DNA from: Alphaproteobacteria bacterium
GTDB lineage: Bacteria > Pseudomonadota > Alphaproteobacteria > Micavibrionales > UBA2020
Reading direction: 5' to 3'
NCBI GenBank assembly: GCA_029266795.1
Contig: JAQSWE010000100.1
Location: forward strand, 1 to 11,752
DNA: 11,752 nucleotides
Part shown: piece by piece, positions 1 to 6,760 of the stretch
How the letters are laid out: every line of letters starts with the position of its first letter
Numbering within the stretch: the stretch's first letter is position 1
Translations under genes and position numbers: made by a program
Notes under the pieces: model-generated
Databases searched by the model: none
The model's input: the letters and a program-made list of their open reading frames with translations, nothing else
What the model was told of the DNA's origin: nothing

Positions 1-108
1 CAGTTGTGAAATATCGCGGTCCGTCACCTCGACCACGGTCGAGCGGCCCGCAGGGTTGTTGCGGTCGGGTTCGATAAACTCGACATATGTTTTCATCGGC
101 GGTTGCAT
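1..108 (-). CDS. Hypothetical protein, N-terminal fragment (cut by window edge)
   Basis: An open minus-strand frame runs from an ATG at 108 off the left edge, giving 36 visible codons. A second in-frame ATG at 96 gives a protein starting MKTYVEFIEPDRNNPAGRS. I do not recognise it. The visible part is hydrophilic, with no signal peptide or membrane segment. Neither ATG has a convincing Shine-Dalgarno sequence. A candidate promoter (-10 at 116-121) would place the transcript start almost at the first ATG, so the message may be leaderless or very short-leadered. It lies 67 bp downstream of the sulfotransferase gene on the same strand. The frame stays open to the edge, but that is short support, so the gene call is moderate and the function unknown. 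Confidence 0.5.
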   Translation of the reverse strand, partial: MQPPMKTYVEFIEPDRNNPAGRSTVVEVTDRDISQL

Positions 109-115
109 AATGCCG

Positions 116-144
116 AATATAGGGGATTCTACCGCCCGCATAAA
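116..144 (-). promoter_or_regulatory. Candidate sigma70-type promoter for the left-edge gene
   Basis: On the minus strand a -35-like TTTATG (139-144) and a -10-like TATATT (116-121) are separated by 17 bp. The -10 matches consensus at five of six positions and the -35 at only three. Transcription would begin within a few bases of the ATG at 108. This is inference from motif matching only. Confidence 0.28.
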
Positions 145-175
145 GCCAAATTAAGCAGGTGCAGCCAGCGCGCTT

Positions 176-1054
176 TTAGCCGGATTTTCTGGCCTTTTGG
201 ACGTAAGGGACCTGAAAATAGTCATAGCCGAAATCATGCTTCAGGTGCTTTTTCAGGATGGACTGCAACAGCGCCATATCGGCATCCGAATAGACGGTAT
301 CGCCGACACCGTCATGGCGCAGGGCGCGCTGCTCGATCCGCGGGTCATGATGCGCCTCCATGAAATCCTTGGCCCCAGCATTCGCGCCCGCCTGCAGCGA
401 AGCTTCGGGCAGGTCGAGTGCAAAGTGACGCGCGATATTGCGCAGGCCGGCGATGCGGTCCGCCGCGAAATCTTCGTAGCGCTGCACCATCACCTTCTGG
501 GGGAAGCGCGCGGCGACATCGCCCCAGCGGTTCAGGAAGCGTATATACCACCACGCGTCGCAGTAAAAGCGGTCGCCGCGCGGATCGCCGGCGACATATT
601 CGCTGAACGTCACGTTATATTTGTGTTTCCACTTCTCGTAGTTGGACACCAGCACGTCGCGGATGTCGCGCACGACAAGGGCATAGGGTGGGGTCTTCAG
701 CAGGCTGTTGACCAGCTTCGACGAGAGCGCATAGGGCGGGATCGAATGCGTGCTGGCGATGCGCGGCAGGTTCGGGTATTTGCGCGCGTGCTTGGGGTGG
801 CCGATCAGGTCGTTCGATTCCATCGCCGCATTGTTGAAATATTTCGGCGGCGGCACGTCGTAGCGGTGCGCCAGCGCGTGGCTCAGCATCCATTTGATCC
901 AATGCGTGCCGGAATGCTGGCCGGTGACGAGGTAACCTTGGAAATCGCGGTATTTCAGCATCGACATCGCGAACATGTCGCGGTTCAGGCAATGCAACCT
1001 GAATGCCATGTCATCTGCACTGTTGTGAATGCTGCGTGCTTGTTCTGTCGCCAT
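176..1054 (-). CDS. PAPS-dependent sulfotransferase-domain protein
   Basis: A protein of 292 aa that should transfer a sulfuryl group from PAPS to an unknown acceptor in the cytosol (Sulfotransfer_1-like fold). The 5'-phosphosulfate loop is at residues 41-55 (YLVTGQHSGTHWIKW, matching the PKSGTTW pattern). The catalytic histidine fits THSIP (H103), as in the KTHLP motif of cytosolic sulfotransferases. The 3'-phosphate motif is RDIRDVLVSNYE (129-140). A YEDF follows at 193-196, and HDGVGD (248-253) resembles the C-terminal RKGxxGxW nucleotide-binding loop. There is no signal peptide or membrane segment. I chose the ATG at 1054 because GGGCAGG (1060-1066) sits 5 bases upstream; ATG 1057, ATG 1099 and TTG 1108 are alternatives. 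The acceptor could be a glycan, lipid or small molecule, and the neighbours do not decide it. Confidence 0.85.
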   Translation of the reverse strand: MATEQARSIHNSADDMAFRLHCLNRDMFAMSMLKYRDFQGYLVTGQHSGTHWIKWMLSHALAHRYDVPPPKYFNNAAMESNDLIGHPKHARKYPNLPRIASTHSIPPYALSSKLVNSLLKTPPYALVVRDIRDVLVSNYEKWKHKYNVTFSEYVAGDPRGDRFYCDAWWYIRFLNRWGDVAARFPQKVMVQRYEDFAADRIAGLRNIARHFALDLPEASLQAGANAGAKDFMEAHHDPRIEQRALRHDGVGDTVYSDADMALLQSILKKHLKHDFGYDYFQVPYVQKARKSG

Positions 1055-1059
1055 CATAA

Positions 1060-1066
1060 CCTGCCC
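1060..1066 (-). promoter_or_regulatory. Ribosome binding site deciding the sulfotransferase start
   Basis: On the minus strand GGGCAGG lies 5 bases before the ATG at 1054 and only 2 before the ATG at 1057. This favours 1054. The upstream TTG (1108) and ATG (1099) have no comparable site. Confidence 0.45.
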
Positions 1067-1089
1067 AATATGTGTCAAAAATATGGGGC

Positions 1090-1119
1090 ATCCTAGCATC
1101 ACGGGCAACGGCCTGACAA
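1090..1119 (-). promoter_or_regulatory. Candidate promoter for the sulfotransferase gene
   Basis: On the minus strand TTGTCA (1114-1119, five of six -35 positions) is followed after 18 bp by TAGGAT (1090-1095, four of six -10 positions). The predicted start near 1083 lies downstream of the TTG at 1108 and the ATG at 1099. If real, it therefore supports translation from 1054/1057. It also implies the sulfotransferase can be transcribed apart from the metallopeptidase gene upstream. Motif evidence only. Confidence 0.35.
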
Positions 1120-1147
1120 TCCGTCTTTGCCGGCGGAAAACAGGGTT

Positions 1148-1861
1148 TTATGGGCGGTTTCTCGGGTAAGACGGGTTGGCGCGGAAGTTTTTCAGCGTGG
1201 CTTCGTATCCTGCCTGGACGTCTTTCTTGGGCGCGTTCACGTTGTTTTCGAATATCGCGGGCATCGTGCCTTTGGCGGCGAAGGTGAAGTCGGTGATGAT
1301 GCTTGCCTGCTGTTCGATGTTGTATTGCAGCAAGTCCTTGCCTTCCAGCACGCTGTAGCGGTAATCGTCATGCCGGTCGGCACCCGGAAAAAAACGGCTG
1401 ACATTCAGCGCGGTCATGTGAAAGATATTCGGCATCACGCCGTTCTGGTGCTGCCAGACATGCGCGGCCTCGTGCGTCAGGGCGTATTGGATATACGGCT
1501 CGGCATTTTTCGCGCCGTAATTATGCAGGTCGACGGTGGTCGACATATAAATCAGGTTGTCACGCGCCACCGCATCCGCGCCCATCCAGTTTAAAAATAC
1601 GTCGGCCATCGGCGAGGTATGGACGCGTACTTTGTTCAGGTCGATGGAATCTTTATAGACATCCTGCAGCATCGCGGTTTCATCGCGCGTCAGGGGGCGG
1701 CCGGGCAGGTTGGGAAGCACAAGACGGTCGGTCACCATCAAGCCACCCGCGATCAGCACTGTGGTGCGCAGCGCCTTCATCCACCATTTCGCCTTGCGGC
1801 CGAAAATTTTCGACAGCCAACCTTTGGGCCTTTGCTTCTGATCGGGCGTCATGATGGTCAT
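1148..1861 (-). CDS. Membrane-anchored HExxH metallopeptidase-like protein
   Basis: A 237-aa protein with a basic N-terminus (lysines and arginines through residue 31), one hydrophobic segment at about 31-50, and a soluble C-terminal domain. The positive-inside rule puts that domain in the periplasm. The key motif is ALTHEAAHVWQHQ, with HEAAH at 130-134: two zinc-binding histidines and a catalytic glutamate. E183 in NIEQQASI, about 50 residues later, is the probable third ligand. This layout resembles the zincin-like domains found in DUF4157 and vgr-related proteins, which are short and often of unproven activity. It lies 77 bp after the thioredoxin/NHL gene and 93 bp before the sulfotransferase start. 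The start is the first ATG; another ATG at 1852 is possible and neither has a strong RBS. Substrate and proteolytic activity are not shown. Confidence 0.72.
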   Translation of the reverse strand: MTIMTPDQKQRPKGWLSKIFGRKAKWWMKALRTTVLIAGGLMVTDRLVLPNLPGRPLTRDETAMLQDVYKDSIDLNKVRVHTSPMADVFLNWMGADAVARDNLIYMSTTVDLHNYGAKNAEPYIQYALTHEAAHVWQHQNGVMPNIFHMTALNVSRFFPGADRHDDYRYSVLEGKDLLQYNIEQQASIITDFTFAAKGTMPAIFENNVNAPKKDVQAGYEATLKNFRANPSYPRNRP

Positions 1862-1938
1862 ACGTTGTTGAAACTGTACGCGCGCATCAAGAATACCCGC
1901 GATCCGGATTCGCGTCAGCCGAATTCAGGGCAATATAA

Positions 1939-3441
1939 TTACTTGGCGGCGGTCAGATCTAACGTGCTGGTTTTGCCTGTTTTCGGGTCGAAAATCGCGA
2001 CGCGGTGATGATTGGTGTCGGCAATATACATCTGGCCGTTCAGCTGCAGCACATCGCCCGGTTCATCCAGCGCGCCCTGTTCGATATTCGCGGTGGTTAG
2101 CTTGCCCGAGGCGATATCGTAGAGGCGCAGCGTATTGTTATAGGTATCCGCGATCACCACGCGACCGGCGTCTACATCCAGACCTTGCGCATGCTGCATC
2201 ATCGCCTTCGGGTAAGTGCCGTCCACCAAGCCAAAATCGAACAGCCCGGTGCCGATCAGCGTGCTGACCTGACCTTGTTTTAATTTGCGCAAGGATGACG
2301 TTTCCGCATCGACGAAGTAAAGCGTATCGCCGAACGGTGCCAAACCGCTCGGCTGCGACAGCGATGATTCATCGGCGTCGCCGTCATCGATAAACTCCTT
2401 GCCGGTTCCCGCCAGCACCGAAACGGTTTTCGCGGTGGTGTCGAGCGTCCAGAGTTGGTGTGTGCCGGCCATTGCAATGGCGAGCGTTTTGCCGTCCGGC
2501 AACATCTCCACATCCCAAGGGGATGCCATCGGTGTTTGCAGCGCCTTGTCATCTTTCGCATCGCGGGCGTAGCCTTGTTTTCCCGTGCCTGCCACGGTCG
2601 TTACTTTGCCGGTCGCCAAATCGGCATAGCGGATCAGATGGTTGTTGGTGTCGGCGACATAGATGCCGCCCTTCACAACGCCAAAGCCGCGCGGATGGTT
2701 GAAAGATGCGGTGGCGAAGTCGCCGTCGCCAGCACCTTCCGTCCCGCTGCCGATGGTGACTTTGATCTTGCCGTCCAGTGTCGCGCCGATGATGCGGTTA
2801 TGGCCGCTATCGGCGATGAACAGCACTTCGCCCCAGGGCGTATCGCTGCCAAAGCCGAGGCGTGCGGGGAATCTCAGCGCGTCATTTTTTTCGTCCGCCG
2901 CTTTCAGCGATGCCAGCGTCGTTGCAGAGGCAGGTTTCGCATCGCCAATCTTCTTCGCGATATCGGCGCGGATTTCATCGTAATGCCCTTCGCCGCGATA
3001 ACGCGCGACTTCTTCCCCCTTGCCGTCCAGCAGGATTTGCGTCGGCCATGCGTTCACGTCGAACTGGTCCCAAACGTTGAAATTTGAATCGTTGATGACG
3101 GGGTGTTCAAGGCCAAAACGTTTTGCGGCGGACAGGATGCGTTCGCTGCCTTTCTCCCCGCTGAACTTCGCCGAATGCACGCCCACCACCAGCAGCTTGT
3201 CGCCGAATTCTTTTTCCAGTTTTTTCAGGTCGGGCACGATCTGCATGCAATTGATGCAGCCATAGGTCCAGAAATCCAGCAGCACGAGGCGTCCGCTCGC
3301 GTCTTCCGATGTCAGCGCGCGGCTGGAATTCAGCCATTCATTTTTCGCATCGAACAGAATTTCGTACCCCTTTGATGCCGCCTGAACAGGCTGGGGCAAC
3401 AGGAACAGGACGGTCAGTAGGGCAAACAGAATGCGGCGCAT
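1939..3441 (-). CDS. Secreted thioredoxin-fold/NHL-repeat protein (NHLRC2-like)
   Basis: A 500-aa exported protein. Residues 1-21 form a signal peptide (MRR, a hydrophobic stretch, then VQA) with likely cleavage at 21/22. Residues 25-165 are a TlpA/AhpC-type thioredoxin domain: FWTYGCINC holds the CxxC active site (C62, C65), and WPT at 132-134 supplies the cis-proline. From about 190 to the end come NHL-type beta-propeller repeats, with recurring patterns such as ADTNNHLIR, ADTYNNTLR and ADTNHHR. The same domain order occurs in human NHLRC2 and bacterial homologues, whose exact role is unclear. A periplasmic thiol-disulfide or binding role is inference. The start has a strong AAGGAGT site at 3449-3455. 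The gene is divergent from comM and heads the minus-strand cluster. Confidence 0.88.
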   Translation of the reverse strand: MRRILFALLTVLFLLPQPVQAASKGYEILFDAKNEWLNSSRALTSEDASGRLVLLDFWTYGCINCMQIVPDLKKLEKEFGDKLLVVGVHSAKFSGEKGSERILSAAKRFGLEHPVINDSNFNVWDQFDVNAWPTQILLDGKGEEVARYRGEGHYDEIRADIAKKIGDAKPASATTLASLKAADEKNDALRFPARLGFGSDTPWGEVLFIADSGHNRIIGATLDGKIKVTIGSGTEGAGDGDFATASFNHPRGFGVVKGGIYVADTNNHLIRYADLATGKVTTVAGTGKQGYARDAKDDKALQTPMASPWDVEMLPDGKTLAIAMAGTHQLWTLDTTAKTVSVLAGTGKEFIDDGDADESSLSQPSGLAPFGDTLYFVDAETSSLRKLKQGQVSTLIGTGLFDFGLVDGTYPKAMMQHAQGLDVDAGRVVIADTYNNTLRLYDIASGKLTTANIEQGALDEPGDVLQLNGQMYIADTNHHRVAIFDPKTGKTSTLDLTAAK

Positions 3442-3448
3442 GGGGGTA

Positions 3449-3455
3449 ACTCCTT
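3449..3455 (-). promoter_or_regulatory. Strong ribosome binding site of the thioredoxin/NHL gene
   Basis: On the minus strand AAGGAGT lies 7 bases before the ATG at 3441. It is a near-consensus Shine-Dalgarno sequence and fixes the start, which also gives a well-formed signal peptide. Confidence 0.7.
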
Positions 3456-3464
3456 GAGGTCTTC

Positions 3465-3492
3465 AATATATCTGTTCGCTAATGCCTGTCGC
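3465..3492 (-). promoter_or_regulatory. Candidate promoter of the thioredoxin/NHL gene
   Basis: On the minus strand GCGACA (3487-3492) and TATATT (3465-3470) are 16 bp apart. The -10 matches consensus at five of six positions and the -35 at four. The transcript would start near 3458, just upstream of the ribosome binding site. Motif evidence only. Confidence 0.35.
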
Positions 3493-3496
3493 GTGG

Positions 3497-3519
3497 TTAC
3501 ATTTCTATATATTATGTAA
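3497..3519. repeat. Inverted repeat in the divergent intergenic region
   Basis: TTACAT (3497-3502) and ATGTAA (3514-3519) form perfect 6-bp arms around an 11-bp AT-only-but-one spacer. The repeat sits between the thioredoxin/NHL and comM genes, upstream of both candidate promoters, and could be an operator for a dimeric regulator. In AT-rich intergenic DNA arms this short can also arise by chance. Confidence 0.3.
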
Positions 3520-3534
3520 TCTTATGCGCGAAAC

Positions 3535-3563
3535 TTTACGGATTGGAACAATTCGGGTACAAA
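3535..3563 (+). promoter_or_regulatory. Candidate comM promoter
   Basis: TTTACG (3535-3540) and TACAAA (3558-3563) are spaced by 17 bp, each matching four of six consensus positions. The transcript would start near 3570, leaving a leader of about 27 bases before the GTG at 3597. A weak match, placed where a promoter is expected. Confidence 0.28.
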
Positions 3564-3586
3564 GAATTAGATTTCGGAAAGTTTTT

Positions 3587-3590
3587 GAGG
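3587..3590 (+). promoter_or_regulatory. Ribosome binding site deciding the comM GTG start
   Basis: GAGG at 3587-3590 lies 6 bases before the GTG at 3597. This start begins the protein at MVQRVGTVAF, where the family normally begins. The longer frame from TTG 3543 has no such site. Confidence 0.55.
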
Positions 3591-3596
3591 ATTCTC

Positions 3597-5129
3597 GTGG
3601 TTCAGCGCGTCGGCACAGTCGCCTTTCAGGGCGTGGAAGTCCTCGACATCGATGTCGAGGTGCAGATATCGCCGGGTCTGCCCCAATTCAATATCGTGGG
3701 TTTGCCCGATAAAGCCGTCGGTGAAAGCCGCGAGCGGGTCCGCGCCGCCATCCATGCCATCGGCCTGTCTATTCCTGCGAAACGCGTCACCGTCAACCTT
3801 GCCCCCGCCGATGTGTTGAAAGAGGGCAGCCATTTCGATTTGCCGATTGCATTAGGCGTTCTCGCCGCGATGGGTGTTTTCCCCGGCGAAGAATTGTCGC
3901 ATTACACGGTGCTGGGCGAGTTGTCGCTCGACGGTTCGATCCGCGCGGTTGCGGGCGTCTTGCCCGCCGCGATTTCGGCATCGGCGAATGAGCGCGGCAT
4001 GATCTGCCCCGAGGCTTGCGGCGGCGAAGCGGTCTGGGCGGGAGATCTTGAAGTGCTCGCGCCTGCGAACCTCGTGGCGCTGCTCAATCACATGAAGGGG
4101 ACGCAAGTCCTCAGCCGCCCGCAGGCGGTGATGGCGAATGACAATACGCAGCGCCTCGACCTTGCCGATGTGAAGGGGCAGGAAAGCGCGAAACGCGCGC
4201 TCGAGATTGCTGCCGCTGGCGGCCACAACCTTTTGATGATGGGGCCGCCCGGCTCCGGCAAATCCATGCTTGCGGCGCGGCTGCCCGGCATCCTGCCGCC
4301 GCTGTCGCCCGCCGAAGCGCTGGAAGTATCGATGATTCATTCCATTGCGGGCCAGCTGGAGGGTGGACGTTTGATTCAAACACGCCCTTTCCGCGACCCG
4401 CACCATACTGCATCGACACCCGCCATCATTGGCGGCGGCATCCGCGCGAAGCCCGGAGAAATTTCGCTCGCGCATCATGGTGTGCTGTTCCTTGATGAAT
4501 TGCCTGAATTCCAGCGTCAGGCGCTGGAGGCGTTGCGCCAGCCGCTGGAAACCCGCCGCGCGTTGGTATCCCGCGCGAATTATCATGTGACGTTTCCGGC
4601 GAAATTCCAGCTGGTCGCGGCTATGAACCCCTGCCGCTGCGGCCATGTCGCCGATCCGGCCTTTGCCTGCGGCAAGGCACCGAAATGCGTCGCCGATTAT
4701 CAGGCGAAAATTTCCGGTCCCGTGTTCGACCGCATCGACATTCACATCGATGTACCGGCAGTGAAGGCATCGGATTTGTCGCTGCCCCCGCCGCGCGAAA
4801 ATTCGGCGGCGGTTGCCTTGCGTGTTGATCGCGCACGGCAGATCCAGTCCGACCGGTTGCGCGAACTCAATGCGCCTGCGCATATCCTGACCAATGCCGA
4901 TGCGGATGGCGATATCCTGACCCGCGTCGCGCCGCTCGATGCGCCGGCCTTGAAACTGCTGACGGAGGCGGCGGAAAAAATGAAGCTTTCCGCACGCGGC
5001 TATCACCGCGTCTTGCGCGTCGCGCGCACGATCGCCGATCTTTCGCTGGCGGAACAGATACATGCGACGCATATCGCAGAAGCCCTCAGCTATCGCCGCC
5101 TGCGGCAGGATACGTCGCGCGCGGCTTAA
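3597..5129 (+). CDS. comM: YifB/ComM family Mg-chelatase-like AAA+ ATPase
   Basis: A 510-aa cytosolic ATPase, the usual family length. ComM is a hexameric helicase that promotes branch migration when single-stranded DNA is integrated during natural transformation; in non-competent bacteria the role is less clear. Residues 1-170 are the N-terminal Lon-protease-like (ChlI) domain, starting MVQRVGTVAFQGVEV. The AAA+ core follows: Walker A GPPGSGKS (216-223), Walker B VLFLDE (296-301), sensor asparagine in AMNPCRCGH (N344) and the SGPVFDRID region with a likely arginine finger (R379). The cysteines C346, C348, C358 and C364 are the family's typical cluster. The C-terminal helical domain with SARGYHRVLRVARTIADL completes it. 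I set the start at the GTG with a GAGG site instead of the TTG at 3543. All motifs are intact, so the protein should be active. Confidence 0.93.
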   Translation: MVQRVGTVAFQGVEVLDIDVEVQISPGLPQFNIVGLPDKAVGESRERVRAAIHAIGLSIPAKRVTVNLAPADVLKEGSHFDLPIALGVLAAMGVFPGEELSHYTVLGELSLDGSIRAVAGVLPAAISASANERGMICPEACGGEAVWAGDLEVLAPANLVALLNHMKGTQVLSRPQAVMANDNTQRLDLADVKGQESAKRALEIAAAGGHNLLMMGPPGSGKSMLAARLPGILPPLSPAEALEVSMIHSIAGQLEGGRLIQTRPFRDPHHTASTPAIIGGGIRAKPGEISLAHHGVLFLDELPEFQRQALEALRQPLETRRALVSRANYHVTFPAKFQLVAAMNPCRCGHVADPAFACGKAPKCVADYQAKISGPVFDRIDIHIDVPAVKASDLSLPPPRENSAAVALRVDRARQIQSDRLRELNAPAHILTNADADGDILTRVAPLDAPALKLLTEAAEKMKLSARGYHRVLRVARTIADLSLAEQIHATHIAEALSYRRLRQDTSRAA

Positions 5130-5199
5130 CCATTCTTTGCTTCCCCATTTTCAAAAGCGGCGATAGACTGTTTTCCTGTCCCGTTTTCCGGAGTCGGCT

Positions 5200-5796
5200 A
5201 TGCAGCTCAACCGCCTTGGCAAGATCGAAGAAGAATCCACGCTCAGCGACCTCGACCAGCTGGAGCATGATCTCGAACATGACATCGAAGATGATGTAAA
5301 CAATGACGCGCCTTCGCCGCGCGTGAACGCTGCCACACCCGCTGCCGCTGTTTCATCTTTCATGGCGCCTGCTAGCCGCAACGCGAAATCGAAATTCGCG
5401 GCTGCGCGCGTATCATCTTTCTTCCCCGGCCAGCCCACGATTTCATTGGGCAAACAGGGCGGCGCAGCGCAATCGCTGATGCCGCAAAGCTACATCGAAA
5501 AACGCCGCAGCATGAAGGTCGCGGCGAATGATACAGCGCCCGCGGCGCAGAGCAAGTTTGCCGCCGCACCGAAACAGTCGGCTGCCAGGACCACGATTGC
5601 CGCGCTGATGTCGCTCGGTAAAATTCCGCTGCAGTTGCTCACCGAACTCGGGCGCTTGCGCTACGCGCGCGAACGCCAGTTCAATTCGCTGCTCCGCCTT
5701 GAAAAAGCACTGGGACAGGGGCATGAGAACGGCGAACAATTCCTGCGCCTGCACCCGAACGCGCTCAAGAAACCGTCCTCTTCACCCAAGCCCTGA
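5200..5796 (+). CDS. Hypothetical protein, 198 aa, mostly disordered
   Basis: I do not recognise this protein. Residues 9-36 are strongly acidic and probably helical (SDLDQLEHDLEHDIEDD). Residues 37-130 are Ala/Ser/Pro-rich and likely disordered, with a loose internal repeat (SKFAAARVSSF, later SKFAAAPKQSA). Residues 130-178 look like amphipathic helices rich in Leu and Arg (LLTELGRLRYARERQFNSLLRL), and the tail is polar. It has no cysteine, tryptophan, signal peptide or membrane segment. GGAG (5190-5193) 6 bases before the ATG makes the start convincing. It follows comM on the same strand after 70 bp with no terminator in between, so it may share comM's transcript. An acidic N-terminus with a basic helical C-terminus suggests a protein-protein adaptor, but that is speculation. 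Confidence 0.75.
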   Translation: MQLNRLGKIEEESTLSDLDQLEHDLEHDIEDDVNNDAPSPRVNAATPAAAVSSFMAPASRNAKSKFAAARVSSFFPGQPTISLGKQGGAAQSLMPQSYIEKRRSMKVAANDTAPAAQSKFAAAPKQSAARTTIAALMSLGKIPLQLLTELGRLRYARERQFNSLLRLEKALGQGHENGEQFLRLHPNALKKPSSSPKP

Positions 5797-5866
5797 CGCC
5801 GGAACCATATCTCTATAAGAATCGTTTTTTAACGGATTCGCGCGGTATCTGGTTATTCCTGCCATG

Positions 5867-5924
5867 TTATGACCATTATATTATAGCTGTTCAGTCAATA
5901 GGTTAGCTATCTTATTAGTCATAA
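5867..5924. repeat. Nested inverted repeat in an AT-rich intergenic region
   Basis: The 214-bp gap 5797-6010 is much more AT-rich than its surroundings. Within it TTATGAC (5867-5873) pairs with GTCATAA (5918-5924), and inside that ATAGCT (5883-5888) pairs with AGCTAT (5905-5910), with 9 and 7 unpaired bases between the two stems. The structure could be a leader hairpin or an operator pair for the gene starting at 6011. No T-tract follows, so it is not an intrinsic terminator. I found no confident promoter elsewhere in the gap. Confidence 0.4.
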
Positions 5925-6010
5925 ATTAAGCAATCCGCAGTATATTGGTGCTACACTAAAAGAACAGTAAAAGGCCTTTAGATTTTAACGGCTTACCAAG
6001 GGAAAAGATC

Positions 6011-6748
6011 ATGTCCGAGTTAGGCGTTGGCAACCAGCAAACCAAACCCGAAGACCTGCAGCAGAAGGACGCGGCCATCAACGGCGCGATCGATGGCGCG
6101 GTCAAACACAGCATGAGCAGCTTTACGGGCGCCATGACGATGATGAAGGGCGCCGAACGCGCAAACGATTTCTTCGGCGCGATGTCGAACGTGCAGGGTG
6201 ATACGCCGAAACAGGAATCCGGTTCGATGTTCGCAGGCTCCGCGCCGCGCCGCAAAAAAGGCTCGCAGACTTTGCAGCAGATGCTGTCCACGACCGATGC
6301 GATGGGCCACAAGCTCGACCGCAACCAGATCAAGTCGAAATACGCAGTCGTCAACGCTGCCTGGGCGGGCAAGCGCAAGGGCATGAAGAACGGCTCCGAC
6401 GCCAACAGCCGCGACTTCGTTGAAGAATTGAATTTGCTGAAGCAGCGCATGGCCTATCTGCCGAGCCTGTTGAAGCAGGATAAGTCGCTCTTACGCGGCT
6501 ATGGCATGGGCAATATTTACGAAGCACATACGTCTGTGCAGGCGGAAAAAGAAAAGCCGCATACCGATGCGATCATCTCCGGCACGCTCTCCGACATGGA
6601 CCAGTTCAAGGACAAGTTCAAGTCGCTGGACACGGGCCTGCAAAACCAGGTGATGGCACAGGGCAGCACGCAGACGAAGGCCAAGCTGAAGCCGCTGGTT
6701 TCCGCCGCCGCGTCGCAAGGTCCTGCTACGCCCGGACAGCCGTCCTAA
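6011..6748 (+). CDS. Hypothetical protein, 245 aa, Met/Gln/Lys-rich
   Basis: I do not recognise this protein. It is soluble, with no signal peptide, membrane segment or cysteine, and contains 14 methionines. The first 60 residues look helical and small-residue-rich (around GAMTMMKGAERANDFFGAM). Residues 80-185 are a second, basic helical region (KKGSQTLQQML, then VEELNLLKQRMAYLPSLLKQ). The last 30 residues are a Ser/Ala/Gln/Pro tail. The start has a good AAGGGA site (5998-6003) 7 bases upstream. A 214-bp AT-rich leader region with an inverted repeat precedes it, suggesting its own promoter. It converges with pssA, with 12 bases between the stops. Codon use looks like its neighbours, so I believe it is a real gene, perhaps specific to a narrow lineage. 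Confidence 0.78.
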   Translation: MSELGVGNQQTKPEDLQQKDAAINGAIDGAVKHSMSSFTGAMTMMKGAERANDFFGAMSNVQGDTPKQESGSMFAGSAPRRKKGSQTLQQMLSTTDAMGHKLDRNQIKSKYAVVNAAWAGKRKGMKNGSDANSRDFVEELNLLKQRMAYLPSLLKQDKSLLRGYGMGNIYEAHTSVQAEKEKPHTDAIISGTLSDMDQFKDKFKSLDTGLQNQVMAQGSTQTKAKLKPLVSAAASQGPATPGQPS

Positions 6749-6760
6749 AATTTCAAGCGA

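Noticed and set aside
197..1096. Long plus-strand open frame of 299 codons
   Set aside because: It is the antisense shadow of the sulfotransferase gene. The opposite strand carries complete sulfotransferase motifs, while this frame shows no domain and an Arg/Val/His-rich composition typical of shadows.
1055..1108. Longer sulfotransferase from TTG 1108 or ATG 1099
   Set aside because: No ribosome site there, and the candidate promoter places the transcript start downstream of these codons.
1898..1914. CGCGATCCGGATTCGCG near-palindrome after the thioredoxin/NHL gene
   Set aside because: The hairpin has a bulge and a 4-base loop but no T-tract on the minus strand, so it is not a credible terminator. 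Left as an unexplained short palindrome.
3543..3596. TTG start adding 18 residues to ComM
   Set aside because: The family begins at MVQRVGTVAF, a GAGG site precedes the GTG at 3597, and the extension overlaps the candidate promoter.
3852..5072. Minus-strand open frame of 406 codons inside comM
   Set aside because: Antisense to intact AAA+ motifs of comM; Arg-rich with no domain. A GC-bias shadow.
5819..5839. GAATC-GTT-TTTT-AAC-G-GATTC hairpin after the 198-aa gene
   Set aside because: Short AT-rich stem with a bulge, and the T-run is in the loop instead of after the stem. Too weak to call a terminator.
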